This document shows, one piece after another, positions 51,053 to 51,972 of a stretch of 51,972 nt of DNA. The notes beneath the pieces are model-generated. The model searched no databases and had not been told where the DNA came from. It was given only the letters and a program-made list of their open reading frames with translations. Source of the DNA: Gammaproteobacteria bacterium. Its GTDB lineage: Bacteria; Pseudomonadota; Gammaproteobacteria; Steroidobacterales; Steroidobacteraceae. Made by a program: the position numbers and the translations under genes. How positions within the stretch are numbered: position 1 is the first letter of the stretch; each line of letters begins with the position of its first letter. The DNA is taken from assembly GCA_028293805.1 (NCBI GenBank), contig JAQGOC010000262.1, positions 1 to 51,972 on the forward strand, given 5' to 3'.

Positions 51053-51972
51053 CTAGGACACCTTGGTCGCCGGGAGCGTGTGTGCCGCTTTCCTGGCGCC
51101 GGCGAGCAACGCCAGCCAATTGCGATAAATGCCCGTGGCACCCGCAGCCCAGGGGTTTGTCAAACCCGCTGTAAGGCTTGCGGCCGGGAAGCTCCCGAGC
51201 AGGTCGGCAGACGGCGCCGCCACAGCCTGCGCTTGGAATGCGTTCAGCATGGCGATGGCTTCAGAAGAGAAGTAGCCCTCCGGCAGAGTCGGATAATGCG
51301 ACTGCTGCCCCCGAAGAAAGCGCCCGACATCGCGCCGGTACTCCTTCAGCAGCGTTGCGGTCTCGTATTCCGGGTGTCCCTGGAAAAAGACCAGCAGACT
51401 GCGGACCTGTTTCGTAAACAAGTCCGCACCGGTCACGGCGGAAAAGCTCGCGATCGTATAACCGGCCTCGCGCAACTCATCCATGGGCAATCCATTCCAA
51501 CGCGAGTGGGGCGTGCTAAGCGGCGCTCTCACGCCCTCGAGCAGTGCATGTCCCGCCAAAGTTGTATGTGAAAACACACCACTGCGCTTGTGTTCCAGCC
51601 GTTGCCGTCGGATCTTATCGAGATGCTCCACGGCGGCGTGCGCAGCCAGACACGACCAGATGCTCGAACTGGTGTTCTCTTGCGACCACCGCAGAAGCTC
51701 CCCCAGACGTTCCCAGTAAGGCTCATCGCTCAGGCGCGGCGCACACGGCTCCGCTCCGGTGACGATCAGCGCGTCCAGCCGTTCCCGCAGCAGCTCATCG
51801 ATGGACCAGTAAGGGCCGCCGTTGACGCGTTCGAGGCCAAAGCGTCCGCGGGGCACTTCCGGTAGAGAAGATAAACGCAACCGTACGGACAGTGGCTCCG
51901 CCGCGGCTCGCAGCAGACTTGCGAATTGCGTTTCCCTAGGCTCGAGCGCTGCCTCGGGCATATTGTTGATGA
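51053..51972 (-). CDS. homoserine O-acyltransferase of the MetA family, cut by the window edge
   Basis: At least 302 residues of a MetA-type (class I amidotransferase-like) acyltransferase. Visible are LIVTGAEPCAPRLSDEPYW, the nucleophilic cysteine in SSIWSCLAAHAAVEHL (C104 from the ATG at 51961), HSRWNGLP and the His-Glu pair in FFQGHPEYE. The protein does not end at the ATG: I-N-N precede Met-Pro, matching the 'LNLMP' segment that lies about 50 residues into E. coli MetA, so the true start is probably beyond the window. The succinyl- or other acyl-donor is unknown; the adjacent carrier protein hints at acyl-ACP. Confidence 0.8.
   Translation of the reverse strand, partial: INNMPEAALEPRETQFASLLRAAAEPLSVRLRLSSLPEVPRGRFGLERVNGGPYWSIDELLRERLDALIVTGAEPCAPRLSDEPYWERLGELLRWSQENTSSSIWSCLAAHAAVEHLDKIRRQRLEHKRSGVFSHTTLAGHALLEGVRAPLSTPHSRWNGLPMDELREAGYTIASFSAVTGADLFTKQVRSLLVFFQGHPEYETATLLKEYRRDVGRFLRGQQSHYPTLPEGYFSSEAIAMLNAFQAQAVAAPSADLLGSFPAASLTAGLTNPWAAGATGIYRNWLALLAGARKAAHTLPATKVS

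Overview
The window is high-GC DNA, probably from a gammaproteobacterium near the Xanthomonadales/Nevskiales (Steroidobacter-like). This is inferred from the DUF2058 gene, the gene mix and GC-rich third codon positions; no 16S gene or other decisive marker is present.

Layout. (1) About 1-18.2 kb is the transfer half of an integrative conjugative element. Small hypothetical genes and an ssb precede an almost complete P-type type IV secretion operon in canonical order (virB2, B3, B4, B5, B6, a B7-like lipoprotein, B8, B9, B10, B11). Two tandem paralogous TrwB/TraD-like coupling proteins follow, separated by a small membrane coiled-coil protein, then a MobA/MobL relaxase and an orphan phosphoribosyltransferase. 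No integrase, virB1 or oriT was recognised in the window. (2) 18.2-25 kb is host metabolism centred on arginine. On the minus strand are an AruH-like transaminase, an M14 carboxypeptidase and a PAP2 phosphatase; an Lrp regulator follows, then ornithine cyclodeaminase and arginase on the plus strand. A broken N-terminal fragment of an AruI-like ThDP decarboxylase survives beside aruH. (3) 25-29 kb holds a DUF2058 protein, an M28 peptidase, and a divergent isochorismatase-fold hydrolase and macro-domain pair.

(4) 29-38 kb looks like a catabolic island: an SDR dehydrogenase behind a perfect palindrome, a minus-strand operon (ThDP lyase, GMC oxidoreductase, VOC protein), a divergent TonB-dependent receptor and a LysR regulator. 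It ends in degraded DNA carrying a PQQ-alcohol-dehydrogenase remnant and a 3-prime tRNA-Pro fragment, which suggests an old island boundary. (5) 39-41 kb is core: tRNA-Val(CAC), gltX, tRNA-Ala(GGC). (6) 41.5-46 kb has a membrane protein with 42-bp tandem repeats, a three-gene acyl-carrier-protein / adenylating enzyme / ketoreductase operon, and a secreted Ig-FN3 protein behind an attenuator-like hairpin. (7) 46-52 kb combines a FATP-type acyl-CoA synthetase, a MetY-like enzyme, a PLP decarboxylase, a second acyl carrier protein and a MetA-like acyltransferase cut by the window end.

The parts most worth follow-up are the duplicated coupling proteins, the two acyl-carrier-protein clusters (42.4-44.8 and 46.2-52 kb), and the decayed AruI and PQQ-dehydrogenase genes with the tRNA fragment.
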